This document shows, in pieces, positions 38,452-47,222 of a stretch of DNA of 64,000 nucleotides. The notes under the pieces are model-generated. The model searched no databases. It saw only the letters and a list, made by a program, of their open reading frames with translations, and was not told the origin of the DNA. Origin of the DNA: Deltaproteobacteria bacterium (GTDB lineage: Bacteria; Myxococcota_A; Polyangia; DRWM01; JAAZOP01); contig JACRCX010000106.1 of NCBI GenBank assembly GCA_016218815.1, positions 1 through 64,000 on the forward strand. The letters are read 5' to 3'. The translations under genes and the position numbers were made by a program. The number at the start of each line of letters is the position of its first letter. The stretch's first letter is position 1.

Positions 38452-40152
38452 ATGGATCGCACGGGCCAGATCATCGGCGAGAAGTACAGGCTGGTTCGCC
38501 TGCTGGGCGAGGGGGGGATGGGTGCGGTCTACGAGGCGCAGCACTCGCTGATCGGGCGGCGGTGCGCGGTGAAGTTCCTGCACGCCGAGTGTGCGCGCCA
38601 GCCGGAGATCGCGCAGCGGTTCATGCGGGAGGCGCAGGCGGCGTCGGCGATCGGGCACCCCGGGATCATCGACATCTACGACTTCGGCGTCGCGGCGGAC
38701 GGCGCGCCGTACCTGGTGATGGAGTTCCTCGCGGGGGACTCGGTAGCCAAGCGGATCGAGCGTTCCGGCAAGGTGCCGATCCCGCAGGCGGCGGAGATCG
38801 CCGCCCAGACCCTGTCGGCGCTGGCGATGGCGCATCGTCGCGGGATCGTCCACCGCGATCTCAAGCCCGACAACCTGCAGCTCTTGCAGGTGCCGGGGAT
38901 GCCGACCACGATCAAGATCCTCGATTTCGGGATCTCGAAGATGACGCTCGCCGGCGACCCCGCGGGGCGGATGACGCAGACCGGCGCGGTGCTCGGCACG
39001 CCGCTGTACATGGCGCCCGAGCAGGCGGCGGGGCGCACGGACGTCGACAGCCGCATCGACATCTACGCCATGGGCGTCATCGTCTTCGAGCTGGTCACGG
39101 GTTGCGTCCCGTTCGCCGGCGCCAACTTCAACCAGATCCTCGTGGCGATCCTGACGCAGCCGTTCCCTTCGCCGCGCACGGTGCTGCCCGACATGCCCGC
39201 CGCGTTCGAGGCGGTGATCATGAAGGCCACGGCGCGGGAGCGGGAGGACCGCTACGCGAGTGCCGAGGCGATGCTGCACGACCTGCTGCCGTTCCTGGAT
39301 GCCGGGGCCCGGGCGCGACTGGGCCTCGAGCCGGACGCGCTCGCCTTCGCGGCGACGACGGCGGTCCCGGTGGTCGACTCGGCGGTGGCGCTGGTGCACA
39401 CGGAGGTGGCCCGAGCCGCGCCGCGCACGGCGGCGGTCGGGCCGGCCAAAGGCCGCCGGGGGCTCGTGATCGGTGTCGGCATTGCGGCGGCGGCCGCCCT
39501 CGTGGTGGGAGTGGTGTTGTGGACGCGCCAGCCCGGGCCCTCGCCGGGGGAGGGCGACTTGGGAGCGGCCGCGGTTGCCGATGTCGGGTCGGCGCCGCCG
39601 GCGGCCGTGGCAGGCACGGGGCCGGTTTTCCCGACCGCGTCTCCACCCGCGGTCGCGCCACCGGTCGCGGTGCCCGTGGAATCGCGGGTCGACGTGGTGC
39701 CGTCGGCGGATGCCGGGGTCGTCGTGACCGCGGTGCCGGCGACCGGCGATGCCGGGGGGGTGTCGGCGGTGGAGGGTCCGGTCACGATCGATGTCGCCGG
39801 GCTGCCTCCGGGCGCGCAGGTCTTGTGGGCCGGGGGACCGGTGGCGCAGGTGCCGTTCGAGGTGCCGCGGTCGAGCGCCCTGGTGTGGCTGGAGGTCCGG
39901 GTGCCGGGCTACGAGCCGTTCCGCCAGGAGGTTTCGCCGGTGGAGGACGTTCGCCTTGCGCCGGCGTTCCAGCGGGTGGCGGGCCGGGAGGGTCCGGGCA
40001 CGGTCGCGGCGCCCGCCTCGCCGCCGGCCGACGCCGGTCCGGCGACCCCTCCGCCACCCCCGCCGCCCCCGCCGGAGACCAAGACGGGCGGTCCGCCGGC
40101 CACGATCGTGCATGGCAGTCACGGCACGGTGACGCAGACGGTGTTCCAGTAG
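38452..40152 (+). CDS. Transmembrane Ser/Thr protein kinase 1 with PEGA-like tail
   Basis: A 566-residue Hanks-type kinase. Gly loop LGEGGMG, ATP-Lys41 (CAVKF), catalytic Asp136 (HRDLKPDN) and Asp158 (LDFG) are present, so it should be active. A single membrane helix (about 345-366) leads to a Pro/Ala/Val-rich linker and a PEGA-like beta domain (about 450-510; GLPPGAQVLWAGG, VPGYEPFRQEV), probably periplasmic. The ATG has GAGGAAG upstream. It is 43-50% alike by eye to kinase 2 over the catalytic part and starts with the same MDRTG. The C-terminal part is Pro-rich. Confidence 0.92.
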   Translation: MDRTGQIIGEKYRLVRLLGEGGMGAVYEAQHSLIGRRCAVKFLHAECARQPEIAQRFMREAQAASAIGHPGIIDIYDFGVAADGAPYLVMEFLAGDSVAKRIERSGKVPIPQAAEIAAQTLSALAMAHRRGIVHRDLKPDNLQLLQVPGMPTTIKILDFGISKMTLAGDPAGRMTQTGAVLGTPLYMAPEQAAGRTDVDSRIDIYAMGVIVFELVTGCVPFAGANFNQILVAILTQPFPSPRTVLPDMPAAFEAVIMKATAREREDRYASAEAMLHDLLPFLDAGARARLGLEPDALAFAATTAVPVVDSAVALVHTEVARAAPRTAAVGPAKGRRGLVIGVGIAAAAALVVGVVLWTRQPGPSPGEGDLGAAAVADVGSAPPAAVAGTGPVFPTASPPAVAPPVAVPVESRVDVVPSADAGVVVTAVPATGDAGGVSAVEGPVTIDVAGLPPGAQVLWAGGPVAQVPFEVPRSSALVWLEVRVPGYEPFRQEVSPVEDVRLAPAFQRVAGREGPGTVAAPASPPADAGPATPPPPPPPPPETKTGGPPATIVHGSHGTVTQTVFQ

Positions 40153-40175
40153 GGGCGATGGGTCCGTCAGCGCGC

Positions 40176-41444
40176 TCACCCGATCGGCAGGATGAGCACG
40201 CGGCCCGGGGTGTCGGGATCGCCGGCCCACCAGCGATCCGGATCGTCGGCCCGCGCGGGCGTGCTGCCGTCGCCGGCCTCGGTCGTGCCCCCCGCCGTGG
40301 TCCTGCCGCCGCCGCCGCCGCCGGCCCCGGTGCTCCAGCCTTCCGACGCGCCGCCGCCGCCCCCTCCGCCCCAGCCGCCGCCCCCTCCGCCGCCTCCCCG
40401 ACCGCGCGAGCCGTTCAGGTCGCTGCCGCCTTCGCCCCCGTTCGTTTCGCCGCCGTCGAACGCGTTGCCGGTGTCCGGACCGAGGTCGGTGCAACCGTGT
40501 CCTCCGGTGCCGCCGATGCCTCCGCCTCCGGCCATGCCTCCGCCTCCGCCCGCGCCATCGACGCACGTCTCGGTTCGTTCGGCGGACTGGCCCATCGTAC
40601 CCCCGCCGGCGGCTACACGGCCGAGTGTCCCGCCCCAGCCGACGCCGCCGCCGCCTCCCGCTACGATCACGCCGCCCGCCGCGACTACCTCCGACCGACC
40701 GCCACCTCCCCCTCCGCCGGCATCGTTCACGTTGAACACGCCGTCTCCGCCTCGCCCGCCTCCGCCGAAGCCACCCGCGCCGCCGGTCCCGGCGGTCGGT
40801 GGCAGGCCGGCGCCGCCGACGATGACCGACAACACTTCGCCGGGCGTGACCTCCAGCTCGCCCTCCGAGTAGCCCCCCGCGCCCGCGATGGAGTCCGGGA
40901 GATTCGCCCCGCCGGCGCCCCACATGCGGACCCGGACGCGCCGGAAGCCCTCGGGGACCCCGTAGGACTGCACTTCGCCGGTGAACTCGAAGACGGCCGG
41001 CGTGCAGGTCTCGCCCTCGTCGGTCTCGCCGTTGCAGTCGTCGTCGGTGCCGTTGCACAGCTCGGGGGGCGGTGCGCAAGCCTGCCAGGCGCACGCCGTG
41101 CAGGTGCGCATCCCGGAGGTGCCGCAGGTGGTGGTGCACGCTTCGGGCGCGGCGCCGTCGCACTGCTCGGGCGGCTCGACGAGGCCGTTGCCGCAGATGG
41201 CAAGGACTTCCGCAGCGTCGCCATCGCCGTCCGTGTCGCCGTCGGCATCCGCGTCGGCGCCGGGCCGACACACGCACGTCACGAGAGCGGGGTTCCAGAC
41301 GCCGGGGGCCGCGCCGACGCAACAGGCTTCGCTGCCCGCGCGGCAGAGGTCCTGGGTGCAGGCTGCGTGGTCGTCACCTCCGCAGGAGAGGGTGAACGCC
41401 ATCCCGAGCAGGGCGATTCGCAGGGTGTGGCGCATGCGCATCAT
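40176..41444 (-). CDS. Gly-rich lipoprotein with Cys module and MopE-type repeat
   Basis: A 422-residue lipoprotein, lipid Cys near residue 21 (FTLSC). The first part holds a Cys-rich module (CTQDLCRAGSEACC, about 29-42, and CVCRPGADADADGD), then one MopE-type putative metal-binding repeat (CNGTDDDCNGETDEGE, about 130-145), then a long Gly-rich region (about 170-400) with the ALK-like glycine-rich pattern (YSEGELEVTPGEVLSVIVGGAG in two halves). The same Cys module occurs in the next gene upstream. Secreted to the surface or periplasm. The start may be the second Met (41441), 6 bp from GGGGAAGG. Confidence 0.82.
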   Translation of the reverse strand: MMRMRHTLRIALLGMAFTLSCGGDDHAACTQDLCRAGSEACCVGAAPGVWNPALVTCVCRPGADADADGDTDGDGDAAEVLAICGNGLVEPPEQCDGAAPEACTTTCGTSGMRTCTACAWQACAPPPELCNGTDDDCNGETDEGETCTPAVFEFTGEVQSYGVPEGFRRVRVRMWGAGGANLPDSIAGAGGYSEGELEVTPGEVLSVIVGGAGLPPTAGTGGAGGFGGGGRGGDGVFNVNDAGGGGGGGRSEVVAAGGVIVAGGGGGVGWGGTLGRVAAGGGTMGQSAERTETCVDGAGGGGGMAGGGGIGGTGGHGCTDLGPDTGNAFDGGETNGGEGGSDLNGSRGRGGGGGGGGWGGGGGGGASEGWSTGAGGGGGGRTTAGGTTEAGDGSTPARADDPDRWWAGDPDTPGRVLILPIG

Positions 41445-41460
41445 CAGCCTTCCCCGGAAC

Positions 41461-42786
41461 TCATGGCAAGCAGACTCCGAGTTCGGCAGGGTACTCGCTT
41501 CCGGCCGACACGCAGCTCGTGCCGCTGCCGCACGACGGGCTGCCGCCGTCCATGCGGCAGTACCCGAGGCAGATTTCGCCGTAATCGGTCACGTTCCAGC
41601 AATCGAAGCCGGCCTGGCATTCGTCGCCACCGCCCGGGCAGGCCGCGTTCTGGCCGCCGGCGCCGACCGCGCCGCAGTACGAGGCGGCGCCGGTGTGCCC
41701 GGTGTACGTCCACGTCCGGCACGTCTCACCCATCGCGGGGCAGACCGAGTCGGCGAGCGGGTCGCAGCTCTCGCTGCACACCACGTATCCCGGAATCCGT
41801 TCACCGCCGGTACTGACCGTGAGGACGCACTGGGAGTTGGCGCCCACGTCCGACGAGCAGTCGAGATCCGTGGAGCAGAAGCGGTAGCAGGCGTTTCCCT
41901 CCGTGGCCCTCAGGCAGGTGTAGTGGGGTGCGCACGCGGCGTCTCCGTCCTCGGTGCAGTCCGCGCCTTGCCGGCCCGTGCCGGCCGGGGAGCAGTCGCC
42001 GTAGAGTCCGGAGGCGTTGCCCGATGGCCGGCAGGCCTGGCCGGCGCTGCAGCCCGAGTCCGCCGCCGGGTCGCAGCCCGTGGTGCAGAATCGGACGCCC
42101 GGCACGGTTCCGCCCGCACCGTCGGGCAGCGAGAAGTAGCATCCGGCGAAGGTGGAGCCCGCGGCGTCGGAGCAGTCTCGGTTCGTGGCGCAGAATCGGT
42201 GACACCGCGTGGCGCCATCGATGCGCAGGCAGTAGTAGGCGCGCGAGCAGTCGTCGACGGTGCCGTCCGGCGTCGGGCGGACGCAGGAGTCGTTGTTGGC
42301 GCCGGTCCCTTCCGGGTCGCAGACCGGCACGGCCTCTCCCGCGGAGATGGACCCCACGGTGCATCTGAACCCCGCGTTGCACATGGTCTGTTCGGGGAGA
42401 TCGACCACGTTGCACGAGCCGCCGTCCGGCCGGGCATCGGCGTCCGCCGCATCGGCGTCGGCGCCCGATCCGCCGTCCCCGTCACTGCGGTCGCCGCCGG
42501 CGTCGGCCTCGTCGGTGGCGTCTTCCTCGCCGCCGGCGTCGCCGTCCACGTCCGCGTCGGCCCCGGGCCGACACAGGCACGACACGAGAACGGGGTTCCA
42601 GACGCCGGGAGCTGCGGCTACGCAACAAGCTTCGCTGCCTGTGCGGCAGAGGGCTTCGGTGCAACTCGGCGCACCTTCGTTCCCACCGCAGGCCGCCCCG
42701 GCCACCCACCAGAACGAAGCAACCAACGAAGCAACCAACGAAACAACAGCCACCAGACCGGACTCTCGCCTTGCCCTGCGTCTCAT
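41461..42786 (-). CDS. Cys-rich lipoprotein with shared N-terminal module
   Basis: A 441-residue lipoprotein (lipid Cys33, AGAACGG). The N-terminal module (CTEALCRTGSEACC, CLCRPGADADVDGD) is nearly the same as in the Gly-rich lipoprotein downstream. An Asp/Gly-rich linker (about 85-130) leads to several Cys-rich repeats, each about 60-70 residues, with motifs such as CRPSGNASG, YYCLRIDGATRCHRFC and CYRFCSTDLDC. Disulfide-rich extracellular fold likely. It overlaps the MopE-type gene by ATGA and lies 16 bp ahead of the next gene. No family is recognised with certainty. Confidence 0.8.
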   Translation of the reverse strand: MRRRARRESGLVAVVSLVASLVASFWWVAGAACGGNEGAPSCTEALCRTGSEACCVAAAPGVWNPVLVSCLCRPGADADVDGDAGGEEDATDEADAGGDRSDGDGGSGADADAADADARPDGGSCNVVDLPEQTMCNAGFRCTVGSISAGEAVPVCDPEGTGANNDSCVRPTPDGTVDDCSRAYYCLRIDGATRCHRFCATNRDCSDAAGSTFAGCYFSLPDGAGGTVPGVRFCTTGCDPAADSGCSAGQACRPSGNASGLYGDCSPAGTGRQGADCTEDGDAACAPHYTCLRATEGNACYRFCSTDLDCSSDVGANSQCVLTVSTGGERIPGYVVCSESCDPLADSVCPAMGETCRTWTYTGHTGAASYCGAVGAGGQNAACPGGGDECQAGFDCWNVTDYGEICLGYCRMDGGSPSCGSGTSCVSAGSEYPAELGVCLP

Positions 42787-44762
42787 GGCGCAGCCCAGTC
42801 GTATGAGCCCGTGCTCCACTTGATCGAGTTGACCGTGTTGTTCATCGTGGACTCCCCGCCGTCGCAAGGCGAAGCCCTGCAGATGTACCCAATCCCGCCC
42901 ACGGTGCCGCTCCCGGCGGTGCATCCAAAGGCCGAAAGGTCGGGGATGTCCCCTTCGCAGCCCGTGCCGACGAACGAGCAAACCGTCCCCGGTGAAGAGC
43001 CGCAACTCTCGTCGCGCAGGTTGATCCACTGGCCCGCGTTCAGCTGGACTTTCATCGAACTGGCCCAGTCGTCGCCGATGTACACGCAGCCCGAACCCCA
43101 CGGGTAGGGGCTCCCGTGCGTCGAACCCGTGTAGTTCGTTCCGTCATAGAGAGTCACCGAGGGCGTATCGTACCCGGAACATGCAGTCCACCCGCAACTC
43201 GGGCAGGTTCGCGTGCCCCCACACAGGATATGCGCACATGACTCTGAACTGCCTCGGACGCATTGGAAGATGTCATCTGGGCCGCCGCGGCAGTCGTCGT
43301 CCACGCCGTTGCAGGTTTCGGACGGTGGCGTGCAGGAAGCTGCGGCCGGGATGGTGCATGCATCGGTGCACGCTCCCGTTCCGGTCGTTCCGCACGTGGT
43401 CGTACAAGCGACGGTGCTTCGGCGGACGCACGGGAATCCGTTGTCGGGGCCGCTGACGCAGTCGTCGTCCACGCCGTTGCAGGTCTCGGACGGAGGCGTG
43501 CAGGAAGCTACGGCCGGGATGGCGCATGCATCGGTGCACGTTCCCGTCCCGGTCGTTGCGCACGTGGTCGTACAAGCGACGGTGCTTCCGCGGACGCAGG
43601 TGAATCCGTTGTCGGCGCCGCTGATGCAGTCGTTGTCCGCACCGTCGCAGACTTCCGCCGGGGGGGTACAGGCTGCCGGCGCAGGAAGGGTACAACTCGT
43701 CGAGCAGGTGCCGGTTCCGGTCGCGGAACGGTGAGCCGCGACGTCGCACGTCGTCTCGCAGGGCGTCGAGCCGCCCTGGATGCAGTCGAACGTCTCGTCG
43801 GTCTGCCCGTTGCCGTCGTCGTCGAGGCCGTTGCACGTCTCGGTGTTGACCATGCATGCACCCCACGTGCACGTCAGGGAGCAGACCCGATATCCCGAGC
43901 CACCGCCGACGGGCGTACAGGTGCGGTCGATCGCTCCGGCGGCGCACGGCCAGCCTTCGTCGGTCACGCCGTCGCAGTTGTCGTCCTGGCCGTTGCACTG
44001 CTCGATCCCCGGACTGCAATCGGCGCGCGGCGGCACCGCGCAACCGTCGGTGCAGGTGCCGTGCCCGAGGGAGTCGCAGGTCGTCGTGCACTCGACCGTG
44101 CTGCCGGGGAGGCAACGGAAGTCCTCGTCGGTCTCCGTGTCGCAGTCGTCGTCCGCGGAGTTGCAGACCTCCGAGGGGGGATCGCACGCGTCCGCGCCGG
44201 CCGCCCTGCACTCCGCGGTGCAGGTGCCGGTGCCGGTGGATTCGCAGTTCGTGGTGCACGGGACCGTCGTGCCTGGCGCGCACTGGTCCGGGTCCAACTC
44301 GTCCGTCTCCCCGTCGCAGTCGTCGTCCACGTGGTTGTTGCACGCCTCCTGCGCCGTGCAGGGACCCCAGATGCAGGCGGCGTCACAGGTGCGCGTGCCG
44401 GGCGTCCCGCACGCCGTCGTACACGCCTCGGTCGCCTGATAGATGCACTCCTCGAGCCCCGTCGCACCGGGGAAGACCGCGGGGTCGGTGTCGTTGCAGT
44501 CGACGGGGCCGCCGAGGACGCACTCGTAGTTCGGGAACATGTCGTGGTCGGCATCCGTGGGGTCATCGCACTGGATCTCGACCCACTGCCGGCGCTCGTC
44601 GCAGATGTCCGTCGCCGTTCCCATCAGACAGGGCCCACAGGCGAGCGCGCGATCGCGCGTCTCCCCTTCCGCGCACTGCGGCGCGTTTTCGAAGTACGGG
44701 GAGAGGGAGCAGCCGGCGACCAGCGACGCGAGCAGGCAGCCAATCGCGATTCTTCCGCGCAT
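42783..44762 (-). CDS. MopE-repeat lipoprotein with beta/gamma-crystallin-like end
   Basis: A 659-residue lipoprotein with a strong lipobox (LVAGC, Cys18). It carries about seven repeats of the MopE putative metal-binding type (for example CNGQDDNCDGVTDEGW and CNGVDDDCVSGPDNGF), several separated by CTTTC..TGTCTDAC spacers. The last ~150 residues have VTLYDGTNYTGS and DDWASSMKVQL, which look like beta/gamma-crystallin strands. The protein starts one base after the PEGA protein stop and overlaps the downstream Cys-rich gene by ATGA, so all three are co-translated. Confidence 0.82.
   Translation of the reverse strand: MRGRIAIGCLLASLVAGCSLSPYFENAPQCAEGETRDRALACGPCLMGTATDICDERRQWVEIQCDDPTDADHDMFPNYECVLGGPVDCNDTDPAVFPGATGLEECIYQATEACTTACGTPGTRTCDAACIWGPCTAQEACNNHVDDDCDGETDELDPDQCAPGTTVPCTTNCESTGTGTCTAECRAAGADACDPPSEVCNSADDDCDTETDEDFRCLPGSTVECTTTCDSLGHGTCTDGCAVPPRADCSPGIEQCNGQDDNCDGVTDEGWPCAAGAIDRTCTPVGGGSGYRVCSLTCTWGACMVNTETCNGLDDDGNGQTDETFDCIQGGSTPCETTCDVAAHRSATGTGTCSTSCTLPAPAACTPPAEVCDGADNDCISGADNGFTCVRGSTVACTTTCATTGTGTCTDACAIPAVASCTPPSETCNGVDDDCVSGPDNGFPCVRRSTVACTTTCGTTGTGACTDACTIPAAASCTPPSETCNGVDDDCRGGPDDIFQCVRGSSESCAHILCGGTRTCPSCGWTACSGYDTPSVTLYDGTNYTGSTHGSPYPWGSGCVYIGDDWASSMKVQLNAGQWINLRDESCGSSPGTVCSFVGTGCEGDIPDLSAFGCTAGSGTVGGIGYICRASPCDGGESTMNNTVNSIKWSTGSYDWAAP
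43291..43794 (-). repeat. 168-bp tandem repeats in the MopE-type gene
   Basis: Two adjacent copies of a 168-bp unit (43291-43458 and 43459-43626), differing at only about 15 positions, followed by a clearly diverged third (from 43627). Each encodes one 56-residue Cys-rich MopE unit. Confidence 0.9.
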
Positions 44763-44763
44763 G

Positions 44764-45915
44764 TCAGAACCTCCCCACCACGCCGAGGGTGAGCCCATCG
44801 GGCGTCGGGCCGAACATCGCCCCCACCTCCGCACCCCCGCCCTCCTCGTCCGGAGCGGATTCCTCGTCGCCGCCCCAGTTCGTCGTGAACCCCAAGACCC
44901 CCGCCGTGACCGCCGCCGCGATCGTCACCGCCAGACAGACATCGGTCGCAAGCTGCAGGTTCTTCCCTTCGTCGTAGAGCGCATCGCCGGGATAGGAGGT
45001 GCTGCGGTACTCGTCGTCCTTGATGATGACCATGGTGCCCAGCGCGATCGTCGCCACCCCCGCCGCACCCGTCAGGCCGACCATGCTCCAGAACCACGCC
45101 GGGTCCGTGCCCGACGGCTCGGTGAGCGTCACCGTCACGATCCGGCTTTCCCCCGTCGCGAGCGACACCGCCTGCGTCTGCTGCACGTACCCCTCGGCCG
45201 ACACGCGGACCTCGTGGCTCCCCTCCGCCACCGACGCCTCGTACGGCACCCGGCCGGCCAGCGCGCCGTCCACCCAGACCTCGGCGTCCGCGACGTTGGC
45301 CTCGACCCGCAACGTCCCCACGTGCGGGATCTCGGCCAGCTCGAAGGCCACCGTGACGCGATCGCCCGCCGTGACCTCGGTCTGCCGTGTTTCTTCGATG
45401 TATCCGTCGAGCCGCACGACCACCGTGTGCCGGCCGGAGACCACCTGCACCGGCTCGTCGAGCGGTGCCGTGCCGACCTCGACGTCGTCGACGATGACCG
45501 TCGCGCCCGCCGGAGTGACGCCGATCAGGAGTTCGCCCAGGAGGGCGCGAAGCTGCTCCATGTTCTCGTCGAGCAGGCCCAATTCATCCCTACTCGCAAC
45601 GTCGCGGTACTGCGTCTGGAACTGCTCGAAGGCGTGCATCGCCTCGACGTAACGGTAGAGGCCCTTGAGGCACATTCCGTAGTTGAGCAGCGCGGAGCGC
45701 GTGGGGTAGATCTCCAGCGAGCGCTGGAACTCGAGCATCGCCGCTTCCCAGTTCTCCACGTTCATCAGCGCGACGCCGGCCTCGAAGTGCCGTTGCGCTT
45801 CCTCGCGGGCGGGATCCACCGGCTCCTCGTGGCCCCTGTGGTGCTGCGCCCGCGCCTCACCCGGTACCAGCGCCGCGACGAGCAGCGCGGCGACCCACCA
45901 ACTCCGGTTGCGCAT
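44764..45915 (-). CDS. TPR-PEGA membrane protein A
   Basis: A 383-residue protein with a signal peptide (about 1-24, ending EARAQ), TPR-like helices (about 30-130, AQRHFEAGVALMNVENWEAAMLEF in two halves), two PEGA domains (about 140-285, e.g. GLVGTAPLDEP-like GTAPLDEP and AEVWVDGALAGRVPYEA), one membrane segment plus a second hydrophobic stretch near the C-terminus. It is a paralog of protein B. ATG with GGGGAGG upstream. First gene of the MopE run, with a promoter about 60 bp upstream. Confidence 0.88.
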   Translation of the reverse strand: MRNRSWWVAALLVAALVPGEARAQHHRGHEEPVDPAREEAQRHFEAGVALMNVENWEAAMLEFQRSLEIYPTRSALLNYGMCLKGLYRYVEAMHAFEQFQTQYRDVASRDELGLLDENMEQLRALLGELLIGVTPAGATVIVDDVEVGTAPLDEPVQVVSGRHTVVVRLDGYIEETRQTEVTAGDRVTVAFELAEIPHVGTLRVEANVADAEVWVDGALAGRVPYEASVAEGSHEVRVSAEGYVQQTQAVSLATGESRIVTVTLTEPSGTDPAWFWSMVGLTGAAGVATIALGTMVIIKDDEYRSTSYPGDALYDEGKNLQLATDVCLAVTIAAAVTAGVLGFTTNWGGDEESAPDEEGGGAEVGAMFGPTPDGLTLGVVGRF

Positions 45916-45969
45916 GCATGCCTCCCCTGCCGGCGGGTGCCGGCGAATCCCCACGAAGAGCGTGGGAGC

Positions 45970-45998
45970 AAGCTAGCCGCACGCCCGGCCCGAGACAA
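45970..45998 (-). promoter_or_regulatory. Candidate promoter of the PEGA-A/lipoprotein genes
   Basis: Minus-strand TTGTCT (45993-45998), 17 bp, TAGCTT (45970-45975), in a 150-bp gap between the two PEGA genes, about 55 bp ahead of the start codon. Confidence 0.4.
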
Positions 45999-46065
45999 TC
46001 ACTCATTCGGGGTATTCGGCGATTCGGACTCAAAGTCCGCCGGTCATTGCACGGCGAGTGAGATC

Positions 46066-47196
46066 CTAGAAACGCCCCAGAAGGAAGAGGCCCGCGCCGT
46101 CGCCGGAGGCGCCCACCGTCGGAGTGACCTCGACTCCGGGCTCTTCGTCGGGAGTCTCCTCGTCGCTCCAGTTGGTGGTGAAGGCGAGGACGACGCCGGC
46201 GACGGCGGCGGCGACGGCGACGCCGAGGCAGATGTCGGTCGCCAGCATGAGGCGGTCGCCTTCGTCCAATGCGTCCTGGGTGGGGTTTTGGGAGTAGTCC
46301 TGGTCCTTGACGATGACGACGGCGCCGAGGGCGGCGGTGGCGACGGTGGCGGCGCTGGTGACGCCGACCATCGACCAGAACCAGGCGGGGTCGGCGCCGC
46401 CGGGCCGGGCGAGGGACACGGTGACGATGCGCTCGTCGCCCGTGGCGACGGCGACGGTCTGGGTCTGGGTCTCGTACCCGGGTGCCCGGACCTCGATCGT
46501 GTGCTCGCCCTCGGCCAGGTCGCCGCGGTAGGGCACGGCGCCCAGGAGGGCGTCATCCACCCAGACCTCGGCGCCCGGCACGTTGGCCTCGACGCGCACG
46601 CGGCCGATGCGCGCGATCTCGGTCAGCACGACGTGGACGGCGACGGTCTCTCCGGAGGTGACGGTGACGATCTGCGGTGCGCCGCCGTAGCCGTCCAGAC
46701 GGGCCTCGACGGTGCGGCGTCCGGGGTCGACGGCGATCGGATCGATGAGCGGGGCGGAGCCGACGGGCTGGTCGTCGATGCGGATCTCTGCGCCGGCGAC
46801 GTTGACGTCGACGGAGATCGACGCGCGCAGGCCGCGCAGCTCCTGCATCGCGTCGTTGACGGCCTGGATCTGCGGTGCGGCCTCGGGGACCTCGCGGTAC
46901 AGCTCCAGGAAGCGCTCGAAGGTCCTGGTCGCGACGACATAGCGGAAGAGGGCCTTCTGGCACATGCCGAGGTTGAACAGGGCGTTGCGCGTGGGGAACA
47001 GCTCGAGCGAGCGTTCGAACTCGAGCAGTGCGGCCTCCCAGTTGTCGTTCTGCATGAGCGACACGCCGGACTGGAAGTGCTGCGCGGCCTGTTCGCGCGC
47101 GGCGTCGGTCTCGGCTTCCGGTTCCGCCGCGGGCTGGGCGGCGGCGAGGGCCGGGAGGAGCGAGGCGAGTGCGAGGCAACCCGGGATTCGGCTCAT
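46066..47196 (-). CDS. TPR-PEGA membrane protein B
   Basis: A 376-residue paralog of protein A: signal peptide (about 1-20, ending ALAAAQP), TPR-like helices, two PEGA domains (GSAPLIDP, AEVWVDDALLGAVPYRG), a membrane segment and a C-terminal hydrophobic stretch. The two proteins share the block DPAWFWSMVG.T and the FTTNW segment. ATG with GAGGGGAA upstream. It starts 26 bp after the end of kinase 2. Confidence 0.88.
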   Translation of the reverse strand: MSRIPGCLALASLLPALAAAQPAAEPEAETDAAREQAAQHFQSGVSLMQNDNWEAALLEFERSLELFPTRNALFNLGMCQKALFRYVVATRTFERFLELYREVPEAAPQIQAVNDAMQELRGLRASISVDVNVAGAEIRIDDQPVGSAPLIDPIAVDPGRRTVEARLDGYGGAPQIVTVTSGETVAVHVVLTEIARIGRVRVEANVPGAEVWVDDALLGAVPYRGDLAEGEHTIEVRAPGYETQTQTVAVATGDERIVTVSLARPGGADPAWFWSMVGVTSAATVATAALGAVVIVKDQDYSQNPTQDALDEGDRLMLATDICLGVAVAAAVAGVVLAFTTNWSDEETPDEEPGVEVTPTVGASGDGAGLFLLGRF

Positions 47197-47222
47197 CGGA
47201 ATTCCCCTCTTCCCGCGGGCGA

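Noticed and set aside
43291..43794. Tandem repeats as a CRISPR array
   Set aside because: 168-bp units without short constant repeats and unique spacers; they encode a protein repeat.
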